Assembly: GCA_018713505.1 (NCBI GenBank)
Contig: DVOL01000098.1
Location: forward strand, 1-29,285
Source of the DNA: Faeciplasma avium
GTDB lineage: Bacteria; Bacillota; Clostridia; Oscillospirales; Ruminococcaceae
Direction of reading: 5' to 3'
DNA: 29,285 nt
Part shown: positions 14,803 through 22,685 of the stretch, one piece after another
How the letters are laid out: every line of letters begins with the position of its first letter
Position numbering within the stretch: the first letter of the stretch is position 1
The notes under the pieces: generated by a model
The model's input: only the letters and a program-made list of their open reading frames with translations
The model's database searches: none
Told to the model about the DNA's origin: nothing
Made by a program: the position numbers and the translations under genes

Positions 14803-14937
14803 ATGACAATGAAAGCCTATAGCGCAGCTCCCAAAAGATGGCTTGCCGTGCTGGCTCTGCCTGCCGGCTTTTCTAAAAGCAAAATCCCCCTCCTTTTTAT
14901 CAGGAGGGGGACGATTTATGCCTTTTTATCCCATTAG
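14803..14937 (+). CDS. Possible small protein of 42-44 residues
   Basis: A short ORF with a good ribosome site (AGGAAAGGAG) and two start choices, ATG at 14803 or 14809. The spacing favours the second. The product is basic and hydrophobic (MKAYSAAPKRWLAVLALPAG, then FSKSKIPLLFIRRGTIYAFLSH). It has no recognised family and runs through the terminator hairpin that ends nifJ on the other strand. The upstream promoter and folded leader support expression; the protein may nevertheless be chance. Confidence 0.3.
   Translation: MTMKAYSAAPKRWLAVLALPAGFSKSKIPLLFIRRGTIYAFLSH
14881..14910 (-). terminator. Terminator of nifJ
   Basis: Minus-strand hairpin CCCCCTCCT/AGGAGGGGG (14902-14910 and 14886-14894) followed by ATTTTGCTTTT, about 37 bases after the nifJ stop. 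Confidence 0.85.
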
Positions 14938-14946
14938 GCGGCGAAA

Positions 14947-17900
14947 TCAGTTGTTCTTTGCCAGCTCAACGAGGTAGTCGTACCTGTTCTTGGCGTTCTC
15001 GACGGCTGCGCCGAAGAGCTTTTCTGCTCTCTCGGGGTTTGCCCTGGCGAGGGAGTTGTACCTGACCTCACCCATGATGAAGTCCTTATAGTCGGCGGTA
15101 GGAGCCTTGGAGTCGAGCTGGAAGGGATTCTTGCCCTCTGCGGCGAGTCTGGGGTCGTACCTGTAGAGGTGCCAGTAGCCTGCCTCGACAGCCTTCTTCT
15201 CCTCGGTCTGAGCGATGCTCATGCCGCCCTTGATGCCGTGGTTGATGCAGGGAGCGTAGCCGATTATCAGCGACGGACCGTGGTAGCTCTCAGCCTCGGC
15301 TATCGCCTTGATGCACTGGTTGTAGTCTGCACCCATTGCTACATGAGCGACATATACATAGCCGTAGGTCATGGCGATTCCTGCGAGGTCCTTCTTCTTG
15401 ATGGCCTTTCCGGCCGCCGCAAACTGAGCGATAGCTCCTGTAGGAGTAGCCTTGGAGGACTGTCCTCCTGTGTTGGAGTAAACCTCGGTATCGAATACGA
15501 AGATGTTGATATCCTCGTTCTGAGCGATTACATGGTCTAATCCGCCGAAGCCGATATCGTATGCCCAGCCGTCTCCGCCGAATATCCACATCGACTTCTT
15601 TCTTAAGAAGTCCTTATCCTTGAGGACCTCAAGGGCAAGAGGAGTTCCTATCTTGGGAAGAGCCTCGATCAGCTTGTCGGTTGCTGCGCTGTTCGCCTTG
15701 CCGTCCTCGACGGTGGAGAGATACTCCTCGATGACAGCCTTGCACTCCGGGCACTCGAGGGTCTTTTCAATCTCGAGAAGCTTGGCTATATTTCTCTGAC
15801 GGATGGTGTTCTGAGCGAGGAACATTCCGTAGCCGTACTCAGCGTTGTCCTCAAACAAAGAGTTTGCCCAAGCCGGACCCTTGCCTGCCTTGTTGGTGGT
15901 GTAGGGAGTGGAGGGTGCGGAGCCGCCCCAGATGGAGGAGCAGCCGGTGGCGTTTGCGATGTACATCCTGTCGCCGAAGAGCTGGGTTATCAGCTTGGCA
16001 TAGGGAGTCTCGCCGCAGCCTGCACATGCGCCGGAGAACTCGAGCAGAGGCTGCTTGAACTGCGAGCCCTTAACTGTGGTCTCCTTGAACTTCTCGTGAA
16101 CCTCGGGCTTGTCTGCAAGGGTAAGAGCGTAGTTGAATACCTCCTGCTCTGCGAGCTGCTCGTCAAGAGGTCTTAGGCTAAGAGCCTTCTCGCCCTTCTT
16201 TCCGGGACATACATTGACGCAGGAGCCGCAGCCGGTGCAGTCAAGAGCGGAAATCGTCATTACGAAGTAGTAGCCGGGCATTCCGGTGGCGGGCTTTGCC
16301 TTCTTTCTTGCAAGCTCGGGAGCCGCCTCAAGCTCAGCCTCGGTCATGATGACGGGACGGATAACGGCGTGAGGACATACATACGAGCAGAAGTTGCACT
16401 GGATGCAGTTATCGGAGTTCCATGCCGGAACATCGATGGCGATTCCTCTCTTCTCGAACGCCGCCGAGCCCTGCGGGAAGGTGCCGTCCGCATTCTCTAT
16501 GAAGGCGGAAACGGGGAGCTTGTCGCCCTGCTGAGCGTTGCAGGGGATGAGGATGTTGTTTACATACTTGACAAGGGCCTCGTTGTCGCCGGTGGCTGCG
16601 GGCATACCCATTGCAGTGTCAGCACAGCTCTTCCAGGACTCGGGAACCTTGACCTCGACGATACCCTCGCAGCCTGCGTCGATAGCGTCGTGATTCATCT
16701 TGACGATAGCCTCGCCCTTCTTGGAGTAGGAGGCGGTTGCAGCGTCCTTCATGTACTTTATAGCCTCGTCAATCGGGATGATTCCGGCGAGCTTGAAGAA
16801 TGCGGACTGCAAAACGGTGTTGATTCTGGAGCCGAGACCGATTCTCTTGCCTATATCGATACCGTTGATTATGTAGAACTTGATATTGTTCTCGGCAATA
16901 TATCTCTTGACCTGACCGGGAAGCCTCTCGTCAAGCTCGTCTACCGTCCACTGGCAGTTGAGAAGGAAGGTTCCGCCCGGCTTTACATCCTGTACCATGT
17001 CGTACTTGGTGATGTAGGACTCGTTGTGGCAGGCTACAAAGTCCGCCTGGTTGATAAGGTAGGTGGACTTTATCGGAGTGTCGCCGAATCTCAGGTGGGA
17101 GACGGTGACGCCGCCCGACTTCTTGGAATCGTAGGAGAAGTATGCCTGAGCGTACTTGTCGGTATGGTCGCCTATAATCTTGATGGAGTTCTTGTTTGCA
17201 CCGACGGTACCGTCAGAGCCAAGACCCCAGAACTTGCAGGAGATAGTTCCGGCAGGAGCGGAGTCGAGCTTGCCGCCGCACTCGAGGGAGAGATCGGTGA
17301 CATCGTCTTCGATGCCTATTGTGAATCTCGGCCAGTATCTCTTGCCGCTGTAGGGACAGTTGTCGTATACAGCCTTAATCTGGTCGGGAGTGGTGTCCTT
17401 AGAGCCAAGTCCGTATCTTCCTGAGGAAACGGGGACATCCTTGAAGGCAGAGCCCTTAAGAGCCGCAACGACATCAAGGTACAAAGGCTCGCCCAGGGAG
17501 CCGGGCTCCTTAGTCCTGTCAAGAACGCTTATCATCTTGACGGTGGCAGGAATAGCCTCTATGAGCTTGTCCGCACGGAAGGGTCTATACAGCCTTACCT
17601 TTACAAGACCAAGCTTCTCTCCACGGGCGTTGAGGTAGTCGATAGTCTCCTCGATGGTGTCGCATACCGAGCCCATGGCGATTATTACCTTCTCAGCGTC
17701 GGGAGCTCCGTAGTAGTTAAAGAGCTTGTAGTTTGTGCCTATCTTCCTGTTTACATCCTTCATATACGACTCTACGATGCCGGGAACGGCGTCATAGTAG
17801 GCGTTGCAGGCCTCACGGGCCTGGAAGAAGATGTCGGGGTTCTGAGCGGAGCCTCTCAAAACGGGATGCTCGGGGTTAATGGCACGGCTCCTGAAATCGT

Positions 17901-18501
17901 CAAGAGACCTCCAGTCGACCAGCTCGGCGACATCCTCCTTGTCCCAGGTTTCAATCTTCTGGATCTCGTGAGAGGTCCTGAAGCCGTCGAAGAAGTGAAG
18001 GAAGGGAACCCTTGACTCTATGGTGGAAAGATGAGCTATGGTTCCAAGGTCCATGACCTCCTGCGGGTTGGTGGAGCACAGCATTGCAAAGCCGGTCTGA
18101 CGGCAGGCATAGACATCGGAATGGTCGCCGAAGATGTTAAGAGCGTGGCTGGCTACGCACCTTGCGGAGACGTGGATTACGCAGGGCAGAAGCTCGCCGG
18201 CAATCTTGTACATATTGGGAATCATCAAAAGAAGTCCCTGAGAGGCGGTGTAGGTGGTGGTGAGCGCTCCGGCAGACAGCGAGCCATGAACAGTTCCGGC
18301 AGCTCCCGCCTCGGACTGCATCTCGGCAACACGGACAGGGGTGCCGAAGAGATTGGTCTGTCCCTTGGCGCTCCAGGCGTCTGTGACCTCAGCCATTACT
18401 GACGAGGGAGTAATGGGGTAGATAGCGGCAACTTCGGTAAAGGGATATGCCGCCCAGGCGGCAGCGTTATTGCCGTCCATGGTTTTCATTTTTCTTGCCA
18501 T
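14947..18501 (-). CDS. nifJ: Pyruvate:ferredoxin (flavodoxin) oxidoreductase
   Basis: PFOR oxidises pyruvate with CoA to acetyl-CoA and CO2 and passes electrons to ferredoxin; it is central in anaerobic clostridial fermentation. The 1184-residue single chain has the usual length and domain order. The pyruvate-binding N-terminus comes first (TMDGNNAAAWAAYPFTEVAA, YPITPSSVMAE), then the middle CoA domain and the gamma-type domain (about 420-600). A two-cluster ferredoxin domain follows, with CIQCNFCSYVCPHA near 700 and CTGCGSCVNVCPG near 758. The TPP domain carries CAGCGE (proximal cluster), GDGWAYDIGFGG near 980 and YSNTGGQSSKAT. All cluster cysteines visible in these motifs are present. The ATG at 18501 has AAGGAGGA upstream. 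It is a single-gene unit with its own promoter and terminator. Confidence 0.97.
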   Translation of the reverse strand: MARKMKTMDGNNAAAWAAYPFTEVAAIYPITPSSVMAEVTDAWSAKGQTNLFGTPVRVAEMQSEAGAAGTVHGSLSAGALTTTYTASQGLLLMIPNMYKIAGELLPCVIHVSARCVASHALNIFGDHSDVYACRQTGFAMLCSTNPQEVMDLGTIAHLSTIESRVPFLHFFDGFRTSHEIQKIETWDKEDVAELVDWRSLDDFRSRAINPEHPVLRGSAQNPDIFFQAREACNAYYDAVPGIVESYMKDVNRKIGTNYKLFNYYGAPDAEKVIIAMGSVCDTIEETIDYLNARGEKLGLVKVRLYRPFRADKLIEAIPATVKMISVLDRTKEPGSLGEPLYLDVVAALKGSAFKDVPVSSGRYGLGSKDTTPDQIKAVYDNCPYSGKRYWPRFTIGIEDDVTDLSLECGGKLDSAPAGTISCKFWGLGSDGTVGANKNSIKIIGDHTDKYAQAYFSYDSKKSGGVTVSHLRFGDTPIKSTYLINQADFVACHNESYITKYDMVQDVKPGGTFLLNCQWTVDELDERLPGQVKRYIAENNIKFYIINGIDIGKRIGLGSRINTVLQSAFFKLAGIIPIDEAIKYMKDAATASYSKKGEAIVKMNHDAIDAGCEGIVEVKVPESWKSCADTAMGMPAATGDNEALVKYVNNILIPCNAQQGDKLPVSAFIENADGTFPQGSAAFEKRGIAIDVPAWNSDNCIQCNFCSYVCPHAVIRPVIMTEAELEAAPELARKKAKPATGMPGYYFVMTISALDCTGCGSCVNVCPGKKGEKALSLRPLDEQLAEQEVFNYALTLADKPEVHEKFKETTVKGSQFKQPLLEFSGACAGCGETPYAKLITQLFGDRMYIANATGCSSIWGGSAPSTPYTTNKAGKGPAWANSLFEDNAEYGYGMFLAQNTIRQRNIAKLLEIEKTLECPECKAVIEEYLSTVEDGKANSAATDKLIEALPKIGTPLALEVLKDKDFLRKKSMWIFGGDGWAYDIGFGGLDHVIAQNEDINIFVFDTEVYSNTGGQSSKATPTGAIAQFAAAGKAIKKKDLAGIAMTYGYVYVAHVAMGADYNQCIKAIAEAESYHGPSLIIGYAPCINHGIKGGMSIAQTEEKKAVEAGYWHLYRYDPRLAAEGKNPFQLDSKAPTADYKDFIMGEVRYNSLARANPERAEKLFGAAVENAKNRYDYLVELAKNN

Positions 18502-18569
18502 AAATATCCTCCTTGATTGATTGGATAAATGAAATAGTTATGGACAAATTTCATAACCTTACAAAGTAC

Positions 18570-18598
18570 ATATTATCACAAAGACCTCGGTTTGTAAA
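18570..18598 (-). promoter_or_regulatory. Probable nifJ promoter
   Basis: Minus strand TTTACA (18593-18598), 17-bp spacer, TAATAT (18570-18575), a moderate match. Downstream in the leader is a dyad GTTATG-9 bases-CATAAC (about 18537-18557) that could be an operator or a small hairpin. Confidence 0.5.
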
Positions 18599-18681
18599 GA
18601 GTCGGAGCCTAATTTTTATTGATATTTGACTCTATTCTTAATGTCGGGCGGGCAAAAGCCGTCCTATCCCGAGATTTTTGA

Positions 18682-19566
18682 CTAGTCCCTGCTAACCCCC
18701 TCGGGAGCTAGGTGGACCACGGCGCACATTCCCGGACCGACATGGGCGCCTATGACCGGGGAAAGAAGCATGACCGAGATGTCAGCCCCGGGATTTTTCT
18801 CCAAAAGCCTCTGCCTCAGGTACTCAGCCTTCTCGGGGTCGTCGGAGTGAAGAATCATTATCCTCTCGGAGTCCCCGCCGGCAGAGTGAGCTGCGTAAAG
18901 CTCGACAAGCTCGTTCATGGCAGCCCTGGAGCCACGCTTTTTCCCGAACGCCGAAAGAGTGCCGTCGGGATTTACCTTTAGAATCGGCTTTATGCTGAAG
19001 GCAGAGCCTACGATTGCGGTCGTTGCGGGGATCCTGCCTCCCTTTTTAAGGAACATCAAATCCTCCACCATAAACCAGTGATAGATTCTTAGCCTGTTCT
19101 CCTCCAGCCATTTTGCGTTCTCCTCTAGGCTCATGCCCGAGGCTCTGTTTTTTGCGGCAAGCTCGATAAGCATGCCCATTCCAGCCGTCGCCGCAAGGGA
19201 GTCAACGCAGACAAGCTTTGAAGCAAACTTCTCGTTTAGCTCCTCTGCCGCAACCAGGGAGGAGCTGTAGGTGCTTGAAAGCCCGCTTGACAGGGATATG
19301 TAGAGCACCGACCTCCCCGAGGCTAGAACAGGCTCGAAAAGCTGAGTGTACATATAAGGAGATATCTGGGTGGTATGGGTGGGCTCCCCGGAGCGCTGGG
19401 CGTCGTAGAAGGCCTTAAGCTCGCTCTCGCCCTGGGGACGCTCGACCGTCTCGCTTTTTTGACCTATCGTAAAGCTCATGGGGACAAAGGCTATCCCCTC
19501 CCTTTTGGCGACCTCCGCCGGAAGGTCTGCGGACATATCGGTGTATATTTCATAATCTGCTGGCAT
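18682..19566 (-). CDS. DegV family (fatty-acid-binding) protein
   Basis: A second DegV/FakB-type protein, 294 residues, only distantly like the one at 6099-6974. It begins YEIYTDMSADLP, has the ligand contact THTTQISPYMY, ISLSSGLSSTYSSS, FLKKGGRIP and the canonical C-terminal IGAHVGPGMCAVV with intact HxGPG. In Firmicutes such proteins present fatty acids to FakA for phosphorylation and use in phospholipid synthesis. A fakA gene is not in the window. I use the ATG at 19566, behind AAGGAGGAAG; a frame extending to 19659 starts in the leader repeats. It is a single-gene unit with its own promoter. Confidence 0.92.
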   Translation of the reverse strand: MPADYEIYTDMSADLPAEVAKREGIAFVPMSFTIGQKSETVERPQGESELKAFYDAQRSGEPTHTTQISPYMYTQLFEPVLASGRSVLYISLSSGLSSTYSSSLVAAEELNEKFASKLVCVDSLAATAGMGMLIELAAKNRASGMSLEENAKWLEENRLRIYHWFMVEDLMFLKKGGRIPATTAIVGSAFSIKPILKVNPDGTLSAFGKKRGSRAAMNELVELYAAHSAGGDSERIMILHSDDPEKAEYLRQRLLEKNPGADISVMLLSPVIGAHVGPGMCAVVHLAPEGVSRD

Positions 19567-19602
19567 CCTTGAATCTTCCTCCTTGTTAATTTCCCTTTCT
19601 GT

Positions 19603-19634
19603 CAGCCGGCATGACCGGCAGCCGGCATGACCGG
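19603..19634. repeat. Tandem 16-bp repeat in the leader of the second degV gene
   Basis: CAGCCGGCATGACCGG occurs twice, head to tail without a gap. Each copy has CCGG at both ends of CATGA, so each can form a small stem. It lies in the transcribed leader, 37-68 bases before the start codon. Confidence 0.8.
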
Positions 19635-19691
19635 GGACGGGCGGTATAATGCATACCATATAATTATATCGCCACGCCGCCGACTCAGAAC

Positions 19692-19720
19692 ATTATATTA
19701 TCTTTTCTCAAAAAAATCAA
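19692..19720 (-). promoter_or_regulatory. Promoter of the second degV gene
   Basis: Minus strand TTGATT (19715-19720), 17-bp spacer, TATAAT (19692-19697). Leader about 120 bases. Confidence 0.75.
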
Positions 19721-19823
19721 CAGTATTTGATAAAGTCCCATTATTTCCTCCCTCGCAGGAGGCTAAAGCTCCTCATTTGGCGATACTTTAAGCCGATTTT
19801 TATAAAAAACTCCGAAAAAGCCC

Positions 19824-19852
19824 TTGACAAAGCCTAATTGCCATGCTATGAT
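19824..19852 (+). promoter_or_regulatory. Promoter of the rpmG-secE-nusG-rplK-rplA operon
   Basis: TTGACA (19824-19829), 17-bp spacer, TATGAT (19847-19852). No terminator is visible between here and the hairpin after rplA, so all five genes probably share it. The 19567-20044 gap holds this promoter, the degV promoter and repeat, and the folded leader. Confidence 0.88.
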
Positions 19853-19870
19853 GATTTCACCTCTTTGAAA

Positions 19871-20013
19871 GGGGCTTTTTAGCGTGCGGATTTTTCCGTC
19901 AGCCCCGTGACCGCAGAAGCGGCGCAGCCCGGACAGTGTTCCTTCGGCGCTGCGGAGGGAGGCAGTGCCCGAATCGGGCAGTACCGGCGTGCCGGTAAAA
20001 CCGGAATCCCGGT
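19871..20013 (+). promoter_or_regulatory. Multi-hairpin leader upstream of rpmG
   Basis: Six short hairpins follow in series: GGGGCT/AGCCCC (19871-19906), CCGC/GCGG (19911-19922), CGCAGC/GCTGCG (19924-19954), TGCCC/GGGCA (19966-19980), TACCGGC/GCCGGTA (19982-19997) and ACCGG/CCGGT (20000-20013). The 3' arm of the fifth can pair instead with the 5' arm of the sixth, so two folds exclude each other 30 bases before the rpmG ribosome site. Control by attenuation or start masking is inferred. Confidence 0.5.
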
Positions 20014-20044
20014 AGGACAATTTCGTCAGGAGGTGCAGAAAATA

Positions 20045-20194
20045 ATGAGGGTTAAAATCACACTTGCCTGCACCGAGTGCAAGCAGAGAAACTACAACAC
20101 AAAGAAGAACAAGAAGAATGACCCTGACAGGCTTGAGATGAACAAATACTGCAAGTTCTGTAGGAAACACACTCTTCACAAAGAAACCAAGTAA
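20045..20194 (+). CDS. rpmG: 50S ribosomal protein L33
   Basis: Small protein of the large ribosomal subunit. The 49-residue product MRVKITLACTECKQRNYNTK and so on has the four zinc-binding cysteines (C9, C12, C36, C39), so it is the zinc-containing form. The true start is the ATG at 20045 with AGGAGGTG upstream; an open frame continues further upstream but only through the leader. It sits 12 bp before secE, the usual rpmG-secE-nusG order of Firmicutes. Confidence 0.96.
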   Translation: MRVKITLACTECKQRNYNTKKNKKNDPDRLEMNKYCKFCRKHTLHKETK

Positions 20195-20206
20195 GGAGGC
20201 AGCGGA

Positions 20207-20443
20207 ATGAAAAAGGACCGCACCGAGGGTAAGAAGTCCAAGGCTCCCAGAAAGCCCAACCCGATAGCAACCTTCTTCAAGGGCTTGGTTTCTGAAATTA
20301 AAAAGGTCGTATGGCCGAGCAAGAAGCAGATAATCAATAATACGATAGTCGTTCTTGCGGTCTGCCTTATAAGCGGAGCTGCACTGTTTGCCGTTGACTC
20401 CATCTTTGGTCTTTTGCTCAATCTTTTGACCAAGGGAGCATGA
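20207..20443 (+). CDS. secE: Preprotein translocase subunit SecE
   Basis: SecE clamps SecY in the Sec channel. The 78-residue protein has a Lys-rich N-terminus and the family motif FFKGLVSEIKKVVWPSKKQ (24-42). A single membrane helix follows (about 45-70). Length fits the short Gram-positive type. It lies between rpmG and nusG, 55 bp before nusG. Confidence 0.95.
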   Translation: MKKDRTEGKKSKAPRKPNPIATFFKGLVSEIKKVVWPSKKQIINNTIVVLAVCLISGAALFAVDSIFGLLLNLLTKGA

Positions 20444-20498
20444 CCGGCGGCAAGCCTTAAAGTATGTTCAAGTTCACTGAAAGGAGAGAACAATAGTT

Positions 20499-21038
20499 AT
20501 GGATGAAGCCGCAACGGCGAGATGGTATGTTGTTCACACCTATTCCGGATATGAGAACAAGGTCGCACAGAATATTGAAAAGGTTGTTGAAAACCGCAAG
20601 CTTCAGGATGTTATCCAGCAGGTCAGAATCCCGGTAGAGCTGGTTGAGGAGACCGACGCCAAGGGCAACAGGAAGGAAGCTGAAAGCAAGCTGTTTCCCA
20701 GCTATGTGCTGGTAAAGATGGTCATGACCGACGAGTCATGGTATATCGTAAGGAACACCAGAGGAGTGACCGGCTTTGTCGGACCAGGCTCCAAGCCCGT
20801 TCCGCTCACCGATAAGGAGGTGGCGGCTCTTGGAGTGGATGTAAGAAAGGTCGCAACCAGCGTAAACTTCAAGCCGGGAGACGAGGTAACAGTCCTCGGA
20901 GGACCGTTTAACGGCTGGACGGGAACAGTTAAAAGCATCAACCTCGAGGAGCAGACGGTGGACATTGTTGTGTCCATGTTCGGAAGGGAGACTCCCGCTA
21001 CGCTGTCTGTCACTCAGGTAAAGCGGGCGGAGCTGTAG
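20499..21038 (+). CDS. nusG: Transcription elongation/termination factor NusG
   Basis: NusG binds RNA polymerase and links it to Rho or the ribosome. The 179 residues show an NGN domain (about 7-110, ARWYVVHTYSGYENKV, LFPSYVLVKM, VRNTRGVTGFVG) and a C-terminal KOW domain (about 125-158, KPGDEVTVLGGPFNGWTG). The start follows AAAGGAGAG. Gene order secE-nusG-rplK-rplA is canonical. Confidence 0.97.
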   Translation: MDEAATARWYVVHTYSGYENKVAQNIEKVVENRKLQDVIQQVRIPVELVEETDAKGNRKEAESKLFPSYVLVKMVMTDESWYIVRNTRGVTGFVGPGSKPVPLTDKEVAALGVDVRKVATSVNFKPGDEVTVLGGPFNGWTGTVKSINLEEQTVDIVVSMFGRETPATLSVTQVKRAEL

Positions 21039-21067
21039 TCCCGCTACCGTATAGGTATTTTTAAAAA

Positions 21068-21130
21068 GTGGGAGAGCCAGAATTTTTCAAACGGCTCGCC
21101 TAATAAGCCGAAAGCATGGCTTATCACCAC
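21068..21130 (+). promoter_or_regulatory. Possible L1-binding leader element before rplK
   Basis: GTGG (21068-21071) pairs with CCAC (21127-21130) and closes a three-way unit with GAGCC/GGCTC (21074-21078/21093-21097) and ATAAGCC/GGCTTAT (21103-21109/21118-21124). TAAAAAGTGGGAG at its start recurs before rplA. The GUGGGAG...ACCAC layout recalls the L1 site of 23S rRNA (helix 76). Ribosomal protein L1 is known to repress its own operon; its use of this site is inferred. Confidence 0.45.
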
Positions 21131-21150
21131 ATAATTGGAGGAAAAGTATT

Positions 21151-21576
21151 ATGGCACAGAAGGTTACAGGCATTATCAAGCTTCAGATCCCTGCCGGTAA
21201 AGCAACTCCGGCGCCGCCGGTAGGACCTGCTCTCGGTCAGCACGGCGTCAATATCATGGCATTTACCAAGGATTTCAACGAGAGAACAAAGAACGATATG
21301 GGACTTATCATCCCGGTCGTAATCACAGTATACGCCGACCGTTCCTTTACATTTATCACCAAGACTCCTCCGGCAGCCGTTCTTATCAAGAAGGCCTGCG
21401 GCATCGAGTCCGGCTCCGGCGTTCCCAACAAGACAAAGGTCGCCAAGATAACCAAGGAGCAGGTAAGGGCTATCGCCGAGCAGAAGCTCCCCGACCTCAA
21501 CGCAGGCTCGGTTGAGGCTGCAATGAGCATGATAGCAGGCACCGCACGCTCTATGGGCGTTGTAGTAGAGGACTGA
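21151..21576 (+). CDS. rplK: 50S ribosomal protein L11
   Basis: L11 forms the GTPase-associated centre at the base of the stalk. The 141-residue protein has typical length and motifs: KLQIPAGKATPAPPVGPALGQHGVNIM (11-37), the linker and the C-terminal rRNA-binding domain with GSGVPNKTKVAKIT and AGTARSMGVVVED. The start follows TTGGAGG. It precedes rplA. Confidence 0.98.
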   Translation: MAQKVTGIIKLQIPAGKATPAPPVGPALGQHGVNIMAFTKDFNERTKNDMGLIIPVVITVYADRSFTFITKTPPAAVLIKKACGIESGSGVPNKTKVAKITKEQVRAIAEQKLPDLNAGSVEAAMSMIAGTARSMGVVVED

Positions 21577-21602
21577 TTGAGCGCTTCTCTAGGCGCTAAA
21601 AA

Positions 21603-21652
21603 GTGGGAGGAATATCCTTTTCCGCTAACCGCCGAAGCGGCGGTACTACCAC
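21603..21652 (+). promoter_or_regulatory. Possible L1-binding leader element before rplA
   Basis: A second copy of TAAAAAGTGGGAG (21597-21609). Here GTGG (21603-21606) pairs with CCAC (21649-21652) around an ACCGCC/GGCGGT hairpin (21628-21644). The 3' side reads GGTACTACCAC, close to the ACTACC side of the L1 site in 23S rRNA. A hairpin AGCGC/GCGCT (21580-21597) precedes it. It ends 8 bases before the rplA ribosome site. Confidence 0.5.
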
Positions 21653-21676
21653 GAATTGTTAAAGGAGATATATAAG

Positions 21677-22372
21677 ATGAAACATGGAAAGAAATATGTC
21701 GATGCGCTCAAGACCGTCGACAGGCAGAAGCTCTACGATACCGAGGAGGCAGTCGCTCTCTCCTCTTCTAACGCCAAGGCAAGGTTTGACGAGACCATCG
21801 AGGCTCACATCCGCCTCGGAGTCGATTCCCGTCACGCCGACCAGCAGGTAAGAGGCGCAGTCGTCCTCCCTCACGGAACAGGTAAGACCGTCAGGGCGCT
21901 GGTTTTCTGCAAGGAGGACAAGTACGAGGCTGCTAAGGCAGCAGGAGCCGATTATGTCGGCGGCATGGAGTATGTCGAGAAGATTACCAAGGAAAACTGG
22001 CTTGACTTCGATGTGGTTATAGCCTCTCCCGACATGATGGGAATCGTCGGCCGCTTGGGTAAGGTTTTAGGTCCCAGAGGACTCATGCCAAACCCCAAGG
22101 CTGGAACCGTCTCCCCCGATGTTGCAAGGGCCGTCCAGGAGGCTAAGGCCGGTAAGATTGAGTACCGTCTTGACAAGACCAACATCATCCACTGCCCGAT
22201 AGGCAAGGCGTCCTTTGGCAAGGAGAAGCTCGCCGAGAATCTCGAGGCTCTTCTTGACGCAGTAGTAAAGGCAAAGCCCGCCGCCGCCAAGGGTCAGTAC
22301 CTAAAGAGCGTCGTTGTTTCCTCGACCATGGGAATAGGCGTCAAGGTCAACACCGCCAAGTACGGAGTCTGA
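21677..22372 (+). CDS. rplA: 50S ribosomal protein L1
   Basis: L1 forms the mobile stalk at the E site and often represses its own mRNA. The 231-residue protein begins MKHGKKYVDALKTVDR and shows the signature region ADYVGGMEYVEKI, GIVGRLGKVLGPRGLMPNPK, GTVSPDVARAV and the C-terminal SSTMGIGVKVNT. The ATG at 21677 has AAAGGAGATAT upstream; an in-frame codon at 21656 lies before the ribosome site and is rejected. A terminator follows, ending the first operon. Confidence 0.98.
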   Translation: MKHGKKYVDALKTVDRQKLYDTEEAVALSSSNAKARFDETIEAHIRLGVDSRHADQQVRGAVVLPHGTGKTVRALVFCKEDKYEAAKAAGADYVGGMEYVEKITKENWLDFDVVIASPDMMGIVGRLGKVLGPRGLMPNPKAGTVSPDVARAVQEAKAGKIEYRLDKTNIIHCPIGKASFGKEKLAENLEALLDAVVKAKPAAAKGQYLKSVVVSSTMGIGVKVNTAKYGV

Positions 22373-22409
22373 GCTTTTGCTATAAGACTGTCATATAAAA
22401 CGGTTAAAG

Positions 22410-22451
22410 CACAAAAGCTGAGCGATTTCCTCAGCTTTTGTGTTATTTTTT
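22410..22451 (+). terminator. Terminator after rplA
   Basis: Perfect 12-bp stem CACAAAAGCTGA/TCAGCTTTTGTG with a 9-base loop, then a T-rich tail (TTATTTTTT). The 22373-22685 gap also holds the rplJ promoter and the L10 leader. Confidence 0.92.
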
Positions 22452-22461
22452 AAAAAAGGGG

Positions 22462-22490
22462 TTGACAACGGTCTTTGACTGTGGTATAAA
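22462..22490 (+). promoter_or_regulatory. Promoter of rplJ-rplL
   Basis: TTGACA (22462-22467), 17-bp spacer, TATAAA (22485-22490). Start near 22497, at the 5' end of the L10 leader. Confidence 0.88.
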
Positions 22491-22496
22491 TAATAT

Positions 22497-22642
22497 GCTT
22501 CGTTTCTTAAGACAGCCGGTGCGGCGTATGCTGCGTAAATCCGACCGAGGAAAGTGCATAGCGGGGCGCATAGCTGCGTCCGTCGGCTCAACGCTTTTTG
22601 TGCTCCTTTCCTTTTTTGCGACGGGGAAGGGGTTTTTATTTT
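22497..22642 (+). promoter_or_regulatory. Ribosomal protein L10 leader with terminator/attenuator
   Basis: The segment has the conserved parts of the Firmicutes L10 leader: TTCTTAAGACAGCCGGTG near 22503, AAATCCGACCGAGGAAAG (about 22537-22554) and GTCCGTCGGCT. It ends in a terminator hairpin CCTTTCC/GGAAGGG (22605-22611/22625-22631) followed by TTTTTATTTT. In this known mechanism the L10-L12 complex binds the leader and favours early termination. The pattern match is by eye. Confidence 0.88.
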
Positions 22643-22685
22643 GCTTCTTGACTCGAAGCTACTAAATCGCAAAGAGGTGAATTAA

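Noticed and set aside
14697..14910. 6S RNA, SRP RNA or tmRNA gene
   Set aside because: No long central-bubble rod fold, no SRP Alu or GGAA-loop signature and no tRNA-like ends were seen.
16369..17424. A 351-codon frame antisense to nifJ
   Set aside because: Shadow of nifJ codon use; no ribosome site or recognisable domain.
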